NCBI GenBank assembly: GCA_900550285.1 | Contig: URRW01000018.1 | Coordinates: forward strand, 1-50,138 | DNA: 50,138 nt | Direction: 5' to 3' | DNA from: an uncultured Lachnospiraceae bacterium | GTDB taxonomy: Bacteria; Bacillota; Clostridia; Lachnospirales; Lachnospiraceae | Part shown: positions 1 through 8,807 of the stretch, piece by piece | How the letters are laid out: every line of letters begins with the position of its first letter | How positions within the stretch are numbered: the stretch's first letter is position 1 | The notes under the pieces: generated by a model | Told to the model about the DNA's origin: nothing | Databases searched by the model: none | Seen by the model: the letters and a program-made list of their open reading frames with translations, nothing else | Position numbers and translations under genes: made by a program

Positions 1-21
1 GCGGAATTTTAAAAAGCGCCC

Positions 22-687
22 TTACCGCTTCCGATCCATCCACTTACAATAGACAACCGCTGCCGCCGTGCTCACAAAGGTCGCCGCGATCGCAGGTCCT
101 ACGATTGCCGTCGGCGCAGCGCTCCCGTACTGGCTTCTGTAGGCGATCATATTGACCGGGATCAGCTGCAGCGACGAAATATTCAGGATCAGGAATGTGC
201 ACATTTCATTGCTCGCCACCTTCGGATCAAAGCCCGCCCGGTTTTTCCATCCTGTCTCCCGTTTTTGTTCCGCCCCGGCTTTTCCGCCTGCCGCCGCCCG
301 GTTTTTCGCGCATTCCTCCTCGTTCAATTCCTGCAGCTTCTCCATCGCCTTTAACCCCGCCGGAGTCGCCGCCCAGCCAAGCCCCAGCAGATTTGCAATA
401 ATATTCGTGGAAATATACTCCCGCGCGGGATGGTTTTTCGGGATTTTGGGAAATAAAAAGCTCACAAAAGGGCTGATCCCCCTCGTCATAGAGGCGATCA
501 GCCCTGCGTTTTTTGCGACCTCCATCAGTCCCACCCACAGCGCCGTCACGCCCGCCATCGTCAGGCACAGATCCACCGCCTCGCCCGCCGAATCAAGCGC
601 CGCGTTGGATACCGCCTCGATATTGCCCGTGAATGCCCCGTAAAGGATGCCGATAAGGATCATTGCTGCCCAGATATAATTTAACAT
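22..687 (-). CDS. spmA: Spore maturation protein A (SpmA)
   Basis: A 221-residue polytopic membrane protein of the nucleoside-recognition (Gate) family. It begins with a hydrophobic helix (about residues 1-20), has the family-typical stretch around 'GWAATPAGLKAM' (about 105-116), then a charged cytoplasmic loop rich in K, R and E (about 120-155), and ends with two more hydrophobic helices containing 'NEMCTFLILNISSLQLIPV'. In Bacillus, SpmA acts with SpmB in spore-core dehydration and heat resistance. The downstream partner spmB would be expected past the left edge, since only 21 bases remain. The charged loop, with 'AAAGGKAGAEQKRETG', looks longer than usual. The family call is firm; the role is inferred from the family. 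Confidence 0.9.
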   Translation of the reverse strand: MLNYIWAAMILIGILYGAFTGNIEAVSNAALDSAGEAVDLCLTMAGVTALWVGLMEVAKNAGLIASMTRGISPFVSFLFPKIPKNHPAREYISTNIIANLLGLGWAATPAGLKAMEKLQELNEEECAKNRAAAGGKAGAEQKRETGWKNRAGFDPKVASNEMCTFLILNISSLQLIPVNMIAYRSQYGSAAPTAIVGPAIAATFVSTAAAVVYCKWMDRKR

Positions 688-849
688 TCCGGATGCCCGC
701 CGTTTTTATCCTATATATGCGGCGCGCCCCTCAAAATATGCCTCCGGTTTGCCGAAAATTGGGAAAGCCTTCATCCAATAACCAAAACAAAGCCCTTAAT
801 CATTGCAGGCGCGCCAATGCAGGAATGCCCTCTGCGTACAAAGGCAGCG

Positions 850-2268
850 TCACATCAAAAACCGCGCCCAATACCCAAACAGATACAGCACCGCGATCCG
901 TATTTTGCTTTTGAGCGAAACCTCCTGCGGCTCCATCCCCTCCGGCGCCGTCGCCGTCCCGTCCTCGTGGATCGTCAGCGCCTGCTTCTCGTATTCGTCC
1001 ATGATCCACTGCAGATGCGTATTCAGCTCCGGGCTGTCCAGCACGAGCATCAGCTCCGTGTCGATGTAAACGCTGCGCATATCCCAGTTGAACGAGCCGA
1101 CCCCCACAAGCCTGTCATCCACCGTAAAGCATTTACCGTGGTAGGAAACGCCGCCGTCATATTCCAGAATGTTCACGCCCGTATCCAGAATCTTCTTCTT
1201 ATTTTTCCAGTAGTCCATGGAGCCAAACGGATTTCCGTTGTTGGCGATGGAATTGGTCATCATCGTCACCTCCGGAACCGCGCCGCACACCTGTTCCAGC
1301 CGCCCCAGCATGAATTTGTTGCACAAAATATACGGCGTGTGGAAGCGCACCTTTTCCTCTGCCCTCCCCATCAGATCCGTTACCGCATAAAAAACCGTCG
1401 GCTCCTTCGCATACAGCGTCACCGGGTTTGATAATAACGTTGCCTTGTTTACCGGGACGGTCTTTTCTGCATAATCGATCTGCTCAAACCAGTCCGGATG
1501 CTCCTTTTGCATATTCCGGTAACGCTCCTCAAGCTCTGCGCGCGCGTCCGCGTACTTTTGCTTTTCCGGATGCCTTACCCGGTGCAGGCGGCTCTCCGGA
1601 AGCGCCCAGACGCCTTCAAAATACTGCTCCACCTGCTCCATGGAGCAGCCCTCCCGATATTCCTGTTCGTAAACGAGCACGTCCCAGTCATAGTTTTTAT
1701 AGCCGTCATGGTCGCCCAGAAAATAGGAAAACGTGTTCCGTCCGCCCAGAATATAGGCGCTGTGATCCGCGATCAGATATTTGTCGTGCAGCCGCGCCAT
1801 CAGATGCCACGGCTTCGCAAAATTAAACGGATTATAGATTTTGATTTCCACATTGTCCATCGCCGCAAGCGTCCCGAAATACTCGTTTCCGACGACCCGC
1901 AGAAAACCGCTCATTCCGTCCACGATCACCTTTACGGACACGCCCCTGTCCGCCGCAGCCTGCAGCGCCGCAAGCACGTCCTTTCCGCTCTCATCCGCCC
2001 GGAAATCAAAGGTCGATAAAATGATCCGCTCTTTTGCCTGTGAGATCAGCCGGATCCGCTCCGCCAGCGCCGTCCCGTTGTCCACGAGGATGCGCGCCCG
2101 CTCGCCCGATGGCTCCTTTCCCAGATAATCCGTATTCTGTATCCTCTTTTTCGTCTCCTCCGATACTTCCGGGGATTTTACATAGGGCGCGACCGCCCCC
2201 ACCATAATATACAGCAGCAGCGATAAAAAAATCGCGCCGACCCATTTTGCAATTTTTTTCTTTTTCAT
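850..2268 (-). CDS. Phospholipase D / cardiolipin synthase-like protein
   Basis: A 472-residue membrane-anchored protein of the PLD superfamily. A single N-terminal transmembrane helix (about residues 10-30) is followed by two PLDc domains. The first HKD motif is HDKYLIAD (161-168) and the second is HGKCFTVDD (about 377-385), followed by 'GVGSFN'. Two HKD motifs on one chain form one active site that transfers phosphatidyl groups through a phosphohistidine intermediate. Cardiolipin synthases usually have two N-terminal helices and a somewhat different domain layout, so the substrate is uncertain and phospholipase or nuclease activity is also possible. The ATG overlaps the stop of the upstream radical SAM gene (ATGA) and is preceded by GGAGAGGG, which suggests coupled translation. 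Confidence 0.85.
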   Translation of the reverse strand: MKKKKIAKWVGAIFLSLLLYIMVGAVAPYVKSPEVSEETKKRIQNTDYLGKEPSGERARILVDNGTALAERIRLISQAKERIILSTFDFRADESGKDVLAALQAAADRGVSVKVIVDGMSGFLRVVGNEYFGTLAAMDNVEIKIYNPFNFAKPWHLMARLHDKYLIADHSAYILGGRNTFSYFLGDHDGYKNYDWDVLVYEQEYREGCSMEQVEQYFEGVWALPESRLHRVRHPEKQKYADARAELEERYRNMQKEHPDWFEQIDYAEKTVPVNKATLLSNPVTLYAKEPTVFYAVTDLMGRAEEKVRFHTPYILCNKFMLGRLEQVCGAVPEVTMMTNSIANNGNPFGSMDYWKNKKKILDTGVNILEYDGGVSYHGKCFTVDDRLVGVGSFNWDMRSVYIDTELMLVLDSPELNTHLQWIMDEYEKQALTIHEDGTATAPEGMEPQEVSLKSKIRIAVLYLFGYWARFLM

Positions 2269-3347
2269 AGTCCCTCTCCGTCAAACGCAGGGATAAAGCT
2301 TTCCCGCGCCGTTTCTCCATCCTGTATAAATCCGTTTTCGATTCCCTCGTCAATCGCAAAGCCGATCAGTCGCTCATACGCCTCGTCCGAAAGCTTCTCT
2401 GTCAGCCCCTGAAGCGCCCGCCTCTTCCCTGCCTCTCTGTCCTGCCCCTTCCTATCGTCCAAACCGGCATTTTTCCCGGCTTCTTCCGCCTCGCGTACAT
2501 CCCGTACAAAATCCGGCATCGGCGTATACTGGTTCATCAGGCTGATATAGATCCGGTTCCCGAAGGTTTTTAAAAGATAGCGGAGCACCCGCCGCGAATC
2601 CTCTTCCTGACCCGGAAGCGCCAGATGCCGCACGATCACGCCCTTTTTCATCAAAAATTCCGAATCCGGCGCGTCCCCCGCCTCGTCCGTGCAGGCGTCG
2701 TTCATCTGCTCCGCGGTCACAAGCCTTCCGTCCGCCGCCTCAAACAGCGGTTCCCCGACCTGACGCACCATTTCCTCTATTGCGGCAGATGCCGTTTCAA
2801 AATAATCCGGCGCGCCGGAAAGCCATGCGGAAAGCTCCCCTGACACATATTTGAAATCCGGCAGATAAATGTCCACCAGCCCGTCCAGCAGCTTTAAGGT
2901 GCTTACCTTTTCATAGGAGGACGTGTTGTATACAACCGGAATGCGCAGCCCGTCCCGCTTTGCCGCTTCCAGCGCCGGGACGATCGCCGGGACAAAATGC
3001 GTCGCCGTTACCAGATTGATGTTGTTTGCCCCCTTTTCCTGCAGTTCCAGAAAAATCTCTGCCAGCCGTTCCCCCGAAATCTCCTTTCCTGCGCGTCCCG
3101 CAGCGATCCCGCGGTTCTGGCAGAATACGCACCGCAGCGTACAGCCCGAAAAAAATACCGCGCCGGAGCCCGCCTTTCCCGAAATGCACGGCTCCTCCCA
3201 ATAATGGAGCGCCGCCCGCGCTGCCCTGACCTGCACGCCCTGGCCGCAGTATCCGGTCTGCCCTGCCAACCGGTTCACATGGCAGCTTCTCGGGCAGAGC
3301 GTACAGTCCGCAAAAAACCGCCGCAGGGCTTCCTCCTCTTTTTCCAT
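2265..3347 (-). CDS. Radical SAM protein, PflA-like (uncharacterised substrate)
   Basis: A 360-residue radical SAM enzyme. The N terminus has four cysteines (C15, C18, C22, C34; 'CTLCPRSC...GYC') typical of the PflA-homologue group. The 4Fe-4S/SAM motif CTLRCVFC (C-x3-C-x2-C, about residues 69-76) follows. Later conserved stretches include 'NLVTATHFVP' and 'LPDFKY'. It probably makes a 5'-deoxyadenosyl radical, but no glycyl-radical partner is adjacent, so the target is unknown. The start was placed at 3347 because AGGAGG lies 7-8 bases upstream; a longer reading to 3419 lacks such a site. An extra low-complexity stretch 'AGKNAGLDDRKGQDREAGKRR' sits near residue 300, where relatives are usually shorter. 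It forms an operon with the PLD gene. Confidence 0.85.
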   Translation of the reverse strand: MEKEEEALRRFFADCTLCPRSCHVNRLAGQTGYCGQGVQVRAARAALHYWEEPCISGKAGSGAVFFSGCTLRCVFCQNRGIAAGRAGKEISGERLAEIFLELQEKGANNINLVTATHFVPAIVPALEAAKRDGLRIPVVYNTSSYEKVSTLKLLDGLVDIYLPDFKYVSGELSAWLSGAPDYFETASAAIEEMVRQVGEPLFEAADGRLVTAEQMNDACTDEAGDAPDSEFLMKKGVIVRHLALPGQEEDSRRVLRYLLKTFGNRIYISLMNQYTPMPDFVRDVREAEEAGKNAGLDDRKGQDREAGKRRALQGLTEKLSDEAYERLIGFAIDEGIENGFIQDGETARESFIPAFDGEGL

Positions 3348-3403
3348 ATCCAGACCTCCTGTATCATTTTTATCATGTCTGCTGGGAAACACAGTTTCTC
3401 CTT

Positions 3404-3469
3404 CGCGCCAAGTGCGCATAACCGTATTTTTATTCGGCAGGAAAGGAACTTCCCTGTCAAATAAAAAAA
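3404..3469. repeat. Dispersed palindromic repeat, copy A
   Basis: A hairpin with arms 3427-3445 and 3449-3469 (A/T-rich ends, core GCAGGAAAG / CTTCCCTGTC) plus the flanking 'GCGCCAAGTGCGCATA'. The same arrangement recurs at 9741-9798, 9799-9927, 22646-22704 and 25233-25362. Here it lies between the SRP RNA terminator and the radical SAM gene, and its A-run doubles as the U-tract of the SRP RNA terminator on the minus strand. Confidence 0.7.
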
Positions 3470-3512
3470 CCGGCGGAAGCTCAGACTTCTATACATCCTG
3501 AACCTCCCCCGG
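3460..3512 (-). terminator. Rho-independent terminator of the SRP RNA
   Basis: On the minus strand, CCGGgGGAGGTTCAG (from 3512) pairs with CTGAGCTTCcGCCGG (to 3470) and is followed by a run of seven T (3469-3463). It lies directly downstream of the SRP RNA. Confidence 0.75.
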
Positions 3513-3544
3513 CATATCTTCACCATCTTCAATTTGTTCAAAGA

Positions 3545-3807
3545 CCATGCGGCGGACTTCGAACCGCCGCCCGTATCCGTTACCTCTACAGTTAACTCCG
3601 CCAGGCACCCTTGCGGCACACGGGAAATTCTGTTTAGTGCTGCTTTGTTCCCAACCTGACACGGTTCGCAGACACCCGTTGCGCAAGACCCAAACTTCAT
3701 CGCCACTTATAAAGGGCAGCAATACAGGCATAAAGCCCTCTGCCCGCCATCACCCCTGCTATAGCGGATTGCAGGTGCAGGGGACCGCTGCTCCCCCGGC
3801 TGCATGG
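3545..3807 (-). ncRNA. ffs: Large bacterial signal recognition particle RNA (scRNA/4.5S)
   Basis: About 263 nt, close to the roughly 270 nt of the Bacillus subtilis RNA. The 5' end CCATGC (3807-3802) pairs with the 3' end GCATGG (3550-3545). The 5' part carries the Alu-domain signature of Gram-positive SRP RNAs, 'CCTGCACCTGCAATCCGCT' then 'ATAGCAGGGG'. The apical S domain has 'GTCTTGCGCAACGG', 'TGTCAGGTTGGGAACAAAGC' and 'GTGCCGCAAGGGTGCCTGG', matching the Ffh-binding hairpin with its conserved internal loop. It scaffolds Ffh for co-translational targeting of membrane proteins. It has its own strong promoter 7 bases upstream and its own terminator. An open reading frame across this region (3275-3706) is an artefact of the RNA gene. 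Confidence 0.93.
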
Positions 3808-3814
3808 TATTTCA

Positions 3815-3843
3815 AGTATAAACATTTCCCCGCCGTTTGTCAA
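3815..3843 (-). promoter_or_regulatory. Sigma-A promoter of the SRP RNA
   Basis: Minus-strand TTGACA (3843-3838), a 17-bp spacer and TATACT (3820-3815), ending about 7 bases before the predicted RNA 5' end. The near-consensus boxes and optimal spacing fit strong constitutive expression. Confidence 0.88.
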
Positions 3844-3844
3844 G

Positions 3845-3874
3845 CAAAAGAGCCGCCCGTCAAAGACGGACAGC
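3845..3874 (-). terminator. Rho-independent terminator downstream of nifJ
   Basis: On the minus strand GCTGTCCGTC (3874-3865) and GACGGGCGGC (3861-3852) form a 10-bp stem, including G-U pairs, with a TTT loop, followed by TCTTTTG. It ends immediately before the -35 box of the SRP RNA promoter and so insulates the two genes. Confidence 0.75.
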
Positions 3875-3928
3875 CCTTTTTTCAGCTTTGGGAAAGCCCT
3901 TCGAAAGCCCCCTTAAAAGCCGTATTCT

Positions 3929-6900
3929 TTATTCCTCGTTGCCGTAGAGCTTAACGAGCTTGTTCAGATACTCATATCTTTCCGCAGCTTCCTTCTCGTT
4001 TTCAGCAAACAGAGCGTCAGCCATCTCAGGATTTACCTTACGCAGGGAGTTGTAACGAACCTCGCCGTTTAAGAAATCCTGATAAGGAAGTGTAGGAGCC
4101 TTGCTGTCCAGCGTAAATGCGCCCTTCTCCGTGCCCTTTAATTCAGGGTTGTAACGGAACAGGTGCCAGTAACCGGACTTAACAGCCTTCTCCTCTTCCT
4201 GCATCGTGTTGCCCATACCAGCCTTGATACCATGGTTGATACAAGGAGCGTAAGCGATGATCAGGGAAGGACCGTCGTAAGCTTCTGCCTCAGCGATCGC
4301 CTTAACTGTCTGGTTGTAGTCCGCGCCCATAGCGATCTGTGCAACGTATACATAACCATAGCTCATTGCGATGCTTGCAAGGTCTTTCTTCTTGGTCTTC
4401 TTACCGCCGGAAGCAAACTGTGCTACAGCGCCGGTAGGTGTGGACTTGGAGGACTGACCGCCTGTGTTGGAGTAAACCTCGGTATCGAATACCAGAACGT
4501 TTACGTCCTTGCCGCTTGCCAGAACGTGATCTACGCCGCCGAAGCCAATATCATAAGCCCAGCCGTCGCCGCCGAAGATCCACTGGGACTTCTTCGCCAG
4601 GAAATCCTTCTCATCCAGAATTGCCTTGGATGCTTCGGAACCTTCCTTGCCCAGCTCGTCAACCAGCTTATCGGTTGCAGTGCCGTTTAATGCGCCCTTT
4701 GTATAGGTATCCAGCCATTCCTGAGCCGCAGCCTTGAAGCCTTCGCTTGTGGTGCTCTCAGCCAGCTTCGCAACCTCGTCTTTCAGACGTCCGCGTACTG
4801 CGTTCTGCGCCAACAGCATGCCGTAGCCGAACTCAGCCGCATCCTCGAACAGGGAGTTGGACCATGCAGGACCCTGACCCTTCGCGTTCACGGTATAAGG
4901 TGTGGACGGGGAAGAGTTCGCCCAGATGGAGGAACATCCGGTAGCGTTTGCGATGTACATTCTGTTACCGAACAGCTGAGTTACCAGCTTCGCATAAGGT
5001 GTCTCGCCACATCCGCCGCAGGCGCCGGAGAACTCAAGCAGAGGCTGCTTGAACTGGCTGCCCTTTACAGTATTTTCTTTGAATTTCTCGATCAGGTCTG
5101 TCTTCTCAGGCAGCTTGCATGTGTAGTCGAAGCCTTCCTGCTTCACTGCAGCATCGTCGCCTGCGGGAGCCATAACCAGAGCCTTGTTGCCCATCTTGCC
5201 GGGACATACGGAAGCACAGGAGCCGCATCCGGTACAGTCTAATGCAGAGATGGTAATTGCGAACTCATAGCCGGGAGCGCCTACTGCAGGAATGGTCACA
5301 ACGCTCTCAGGAGCATTTGCCTTCTCTTCCGCAGTCATTGCCACAGGGCGGATAACCGCATGAGGACATACGAGTGCACAACGGTTACACTGGATACAGT
5401 TCTCAGGATTCCAGTTCGGCAGATCCTCTGCCACACCGCGCTTCTCGTGAGCGGATGTACCGGAAGGGGTGGAACCGTCGATATAATCCATAAATGTGGA
5501 TACAGGCAGGTTGTCGCCTCTCTGTGCGTTTACCTCAACCTGGATCTTCTCAACGAACTTCATAACCTCGGGACGATCCTGGAAGGTAGGAGGATTTAAG
5601 TTGTCATCCTCTGCGTTTGCCCAGCTCTCGGGAACCTCAACCTTCACAACGCCTTCTGCGCCGCGGTCGATCGCTGCAAAGTTCATCTGTACGATCTTCT
5701 CGCCCTTCATGCCGTATGCCTTCTGTGCCGCATCCTTCATCAGTCTGCATGCCTCGTCTACGGGGATGATGTTCGCCAGCTTGAAGAATGCGGACTGCAG
5801 AACGGTGTTGATCTTGTTCTTTAAGCCGATCTCCCTGCCGATTGCGAAACCGTCGATCGTATAGAAGTTGATGTGGTGCTGTGCAATGTAGCGCTTAACC
5901 TGACCGGGCAGCTCTTTTTCAAGCTCCTCTGCGCCCCAAGGGCAGTTTAACAGGAATGTGCCGCCGTCGCACAGATCCTGTACAACGTCGTAATGACGGA
6001 TGTACATCGGGTTATGACATGCAACGAAGTCAGCCTTGCTGATCAGATAAGAAGAACGGATCGGCTTCTTACCGAAACGCAGGTGGGAAACGGTGATACC
6101 GTTGGACTTCTTGGAGTCATAGGAGAAGTATGCCTGTACGAACATATCGGTGTTGTCGCCGATGATCTTGATGGAGTTCTTGTTCGCGCCTACAGTACCG
6201 TCGCCGCCAAGACCCCAGAATTTACAGCGTACTGTGCCTTCCGGACAGGTATCAAGACTTGCCTCGTCGGGCAGGGACAGATAGGTTACGTCATCGTTGA
6301 TACCGATTGTGAACAGCTTCTTCTCTGTGTTCTTGTAAACGGCTTCGATCTGGGAAGGAGTCGTATCCTTGGAGCCTAAGCCGTATCTGCCGGAGAATAC
6401 CGGAACATTTGCAAATTTGCTGTCATGCAGCGCTGCAACAACGTCCAGATACAGAGGCTCGCCGATCGCGCCGGGCTCTTTTGTACGGTCCAGAACGGAA
6501 ATCTGCTTTACAGAATCCGGGATCGCTGCGATCAGATGCTCTGCGGAGAAAGGACGGTACAGATGAACCTTTACCATACCAACCTTCTGGCCGTTTGCGT
6601 TCAGGTAATCAATCGTCTCTTCGATGGTGTCACATACGGAACCCATTGCGATGATCACATGCTCAGCGTCTGCCGCGCCGTAGTAATCAAACAGACCGTA
6701 ATGTGTGCCGAGCTTCTCATTTACCTTGTTGATATACTCTTCTACGATACCGGGGATCGCATCGTAATGCTTGTTGGATGCTTCCCTTACCTGGAAGAAG
6801 ATGTCAGGGTTCTGAGCGGAACCCATTTCTTTTGCGTGCTCAGGGTTCAGCGCGTTCTTTCTGAACTCCATGATGGCGTCCATATCAGCCATATCCTTCA

Positions 6901-7471
6901 GATCTTCGTAATCCCAAACGTCAACCTTCTGGATCTCGTGAGAAGTACGGAAACCGTCGAAGAAGTTCATGAAAGGCATCTTGCCCTTGATCGCTGCCAG
7001 ATGCGCTACGGGAGTCAGGTCCATGATCTCCTGTACGCTGGATGTTGCGAACATTGCAACGCCTGTCTGACGGCATGCGTAAATATCGGAATGGTCTCCG
7101 AAAATAGAAAGTGCATGGCTTGCCAGCGCTCTTGCCGCAACGTTGAATACGCCGGGCAGCTGCTCGCCTGCAACCTTGTACAGGTTGGGAATCATCAGCA
7201 GAAGACCCTGGGACGCCGTAAAGGTAGTTGTCAGCGCGCCTGCTGCCAGAGAGCCGTGCACCGCACCCGCTGCGCCTGCCTCGGACTGCATCTCTGTTAC
7301 CTTAACAGTCTGTCCGAAAATGTTCTTCTGATCCTGTGTTGCCCACTTATCGGTCACTTCCGCCATCGGAGAAGAGGGCGTAATGGGATAAATAGCGGCA
7401 ACGTCGCTGTACGCATAGGATACGTATGCGGCAGCCTGATTACCATCCATTGTCTTTTTCTTGGTTCTCAA
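3929..7471 (-). CDS. nifJ: Pyruvate:ferredoxin (flavodoxin) oxidoreductase
   Basis: A 1180-residue single-chain enzyme that oxidatively decarboxylates pyruvate to acetyl-CoA and CO2 and reduces ferredoxin. Domain order is canonical: the N-terminal pyruvate-binding domain ('YPITPSSPMAE', residues 24-34), the central domain, the EKR region, a two-cluster ferredoxin domain (CIQCNRCALVCP near 690 and CTGCGSCASVCP near 750), then the thiamine diphosphate domain ('GCSSIWANSSPSTPYT', 'GDGWAYDIG' near 972, 'YSNTGGQSSKSTP' near 1003). Length matches the family. The start is TTG at 7471, chosen because AGGAGG lies 8 bases upstream; an ATG at 7450 has no such site. It is monocistronic, with its own -10 box and terminator. 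It supplies acetyl-CoA, with acetate kinase (23.2 kb) further downstream in metabolism. Confidence 0.97.
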   Translation of the reverse strand: MRTKKKTMDGNQAAAYVSYAYSDVAAIYPITPSSPMAEVTDKWATQDQKNIFGQTVKVTEMQSEAGAAGAVHGSLAAGALTTTFTASQGLLLMIPNLYKVAGEQLPGVFNVAARALASHALSIFGDHSDIYACRQTGVAMFATSSVQEIMDLTPVAHLAAIKGKMPFMNFFDGFRTSHEIQKVDVWDYEDLKDMADMDAIMEFRKNALNPEHAKEMGSAQNPDIFFQVREASNKHYDAIPGIVEEYINKVNEKLGTHYGLFDYYGAADAEHVIIAMGSVCDTIEETIDYLNANGQKVGMVKVHLYRPFSAEHLIAAIPDSVKQISVLDRTKEPGAIGEPLYLDVVAALHDSKFANVPVFSGRYGLGSKDTTPSQIEAVYKNTEKKLFTIGINDDVTYLSLPDEASLDTCPEGTVRCKFWGLGGDGTVGANKNSIKIIGDNTDMFVQAYFSYDSKKSNGITVSHLRFGKKPIRSSYLISKADFVACHNPMYIRHYDVVQDLCDGGTFLLNCPWGAEELEKELPGQVKRYIAQHHINFYTIDGFAIGREIGLKNKINTVLQSAFFKLANIIPVDEACRLMKDAAQKAYGMKGEKIVQMNFAAIDRGAEGVVKVEVPESWANAEDDNLNPPTFQDRPEVMKFVEKIQVEVNAQRGDNLPVSTFMDYIDGSTPSGTSAHEKRGVAEDLPNWNPENCIQCNRCALVCPHAVIRPVAMTAEEKANAPESVVTIPAVGAPGYEFAITISALDCTGCGSCASVCPGKMGNKALVMAPAGDDAAVKQEGFDYTCKLPEKTDLIEKFKENTVKGSQFKQPLLEFSGACGGCGETPYAKLVTQLFGNRMYIANATGCSSIWANSSPSTPYTVNAKGQGPAWSNSLFEDAAEFGYGMLLAQNAVRGRLKDEVAKLAESTTSEGFKAAAQEWLDTYTKGALNGTATDKLVDELGKEGSEASKAILDEKDFLAKKSQWIFGGDGWAYDIGFGGVDHVLASGKDVNVLVFDTEVYSNTGGQSSKSTPTGAVAQFASGGKKTKKKDLASIAMSYGYVYVAQIAMGADYNQTVKAIAEAEAYDGPSLIIAYAPCINHGIKAGMGNTMQEEEKAVKSGYWHLFRYNPELKGTEKGAFTLDSKAPTLPYQDFLNGEVRYNSLRKVNPEMADALFAENEKEAAERYEYLNKLVKLYGNEE

Positions 7472-7528
7472 TTTGTGTTCCTCCTGTTCTTTGGTTTCTA
7501 TATAAAATAGGAACTGTCACCGAAGACT

Positions 7529-7534
7529 ATTATA
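7529..7534 (-). promoter_or_regulatory. Probable -10 box for nifJ
   Basis: A perfect TATAAT lies on the minus strand about 58 bases before the nifJ start. The matching -35 (TGGTAA-like, 16 bp upstream) is poor, so this may need an activator. The remaining bases 7535-7683 are AT-rich with no gene. Confidence 0.5.
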
Positions 7535-7683
7535 CTCCGGTGCGCACAAATTACCACCCCTCTGACCGTATGTTTCAAAAAAGATACATCTGCGTCCGAG
7601 GCGTCGGCATTCGTGCTTTATATCTCATTTTAACTCTAATTCTGCAATATATCTATACTATTCTGACAAATTTTTTAAAAATT

Positions 7684-8775
7684 TTATAGTTTCACGTCAT
7701 CTTCCGTTTCTTCTTCGGGATATTTCATCCCCCACTCGTCCCGAAGCCCCGTCATCAGCCGCATTACGTCCGCCGTCATCGAAAGCTTCATCACGCCCGC
7801 GTCCTGTTCCAGCACCGCGCTCTCCATATCCCTCATCTCATAAAGAAGGGCGTCCGCCGTATGTCCCGCCAGAAGCTCCCGCTTTTTGCCCGTCTGCGCG
7901 TCTACGATGAGCGCCCGCTCCGCCCGCGGGTACTCCGTGATCTCGATATAGCCCTTTTCACAGCTGATCACGACGCGCTTTGGCTGCTTGGAATGAAGGC
8001 TTAATGTGATCCCAGCCATCTGCCCCTCCGGGTTCATCAAAAGGATGCCCGCCTGCTCGTCCACTCCGGTCGGCGCATATTTTACCTGACTTTTCACCTG
8101 ATCCGGACAGCTGTCCATAAAGCTGCGCACGAGGCTGATCGCGTACACGCCGATGTCCAAAAGCGCCCCGCCGGCAAGCTCCCTGTTAAAAAAGCGGTTG
8201 CGCATGTCATATTCCTTGAAGCTGCCGAAGTTTGCCTGGATCATCTGGACCTTTCCCAGACGCTGTTCATCCTTCATGCGCCACAGCTCCTTGTAAAGGG
8301 GCATATGCCAGATCGTCATCGCCTCCGCCAGAACGACGTTGTTTTTTTCCGCCAGCGCCATCGCCTCTTCCAGCTCTGCGCTGTTTAGGGTGATCGACTT
8401 TTCGCACAGCACATGCTTCCCGTTCCCCAGCGCCTGCCGCAGAAACGGCATATGCGTGTTGTGCGGCGTCGTCAGATAGATGATCTCCACCGCCGGGTCT
8501 TCAAACATATCCTCCGGCCTGTCATACACCTTTTCCACGCCGTATGTACGGGCAAATTCCACCGCCTTTTCATGGGTGCGGTTGCCGACGCCATACAGCC
8601 TTTTCCCCATCTTTTTTAAGGCTGCCGCCATTTCGTTTGCGATCACGCCGCAGCCCAGCACCGCCCAGTTTAACGGGCTTGCGCCGGTTTCGTCCGCGCC
8701 GCCGTCGCCCCTGCTTCTCATTCTGGCATGAACCTGTTCCAGCCTGCTTTGCTCTTTTACACGCGTTTCTTCCAT
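7684..8775 (-). CDS. Gfo/Idh/MocA family NAD(P)-dependent oxidoreductase
   Basis: A 363-residue dehydrogenase. After a non-conserved N-terminal extension (residues 1-34), a Rossmann fold begins at 'LNWAVLGCGVIANEMAAAL' (about 35-53). 'IIYLTTPHNTHMPF' and 'GKHVLCEKSITLN' (the EK motif of the family, usually EKP) follow, then 'GGALLDIGVYAISL', which is the substrate-side signature. Members oxidise sugars, inositol or dihydrodiols; the exact substrate cannot be told from sequence. The N-terminal extension is unusual, and a shorter product beginning near 'MRSRGDG' is possible. It is followed 32 bases upstream on the same strand by the AAA ATPase, which suggests co-transcription. Confidence 0.85.
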   Translation of the reverse strand: MEETRVKEQSRLEQVHARMRSRGDGGADETGASPLNWAVLGCGVIANEMAAALKKMGKRLYGVGNRTHEKAVEFARTYGVEKVYDRPEDMFEDPAVEIIYLTTPHNTHMPFLRQALGNGKHVLCEKSITLNSAELEEAMALAEKNNVVLAEAMTIWHMPLYKELWRMKDEQRLGKVQMIQANFGSFKEYDMRNRFFNRELAGGALLDIGVYAISLVRSFMDSCPDQVKSQVKYAPTGVDEQAGILLMNPEGQMAGITLSLHSKQPKRVVISCEKGYIEITEYPRAERALIVDAQTGKKRELLAGHTADALLYEMRDMESAVLEQDAGVMKLSMTADVMRLMTGLRDEWGMKYPEEETEDDVKL

Positions 8776-8807
8776 ATAATCTCCGTTCCGGAGCGCAGGA
8801 GCAGGAG

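Noticed and set aside
3275..3706. 143-residue open frame on the minus strand
   Set aside because: It crosses the SRP RNA, its terminator and a repeat, and overlaps the start of the radical SAM gene.
6425..7510. 361-residue open frame on the plus strand
   Set aside because: Antisense to nifJ, which has full family similarity; the long frame is a result of codon bias.
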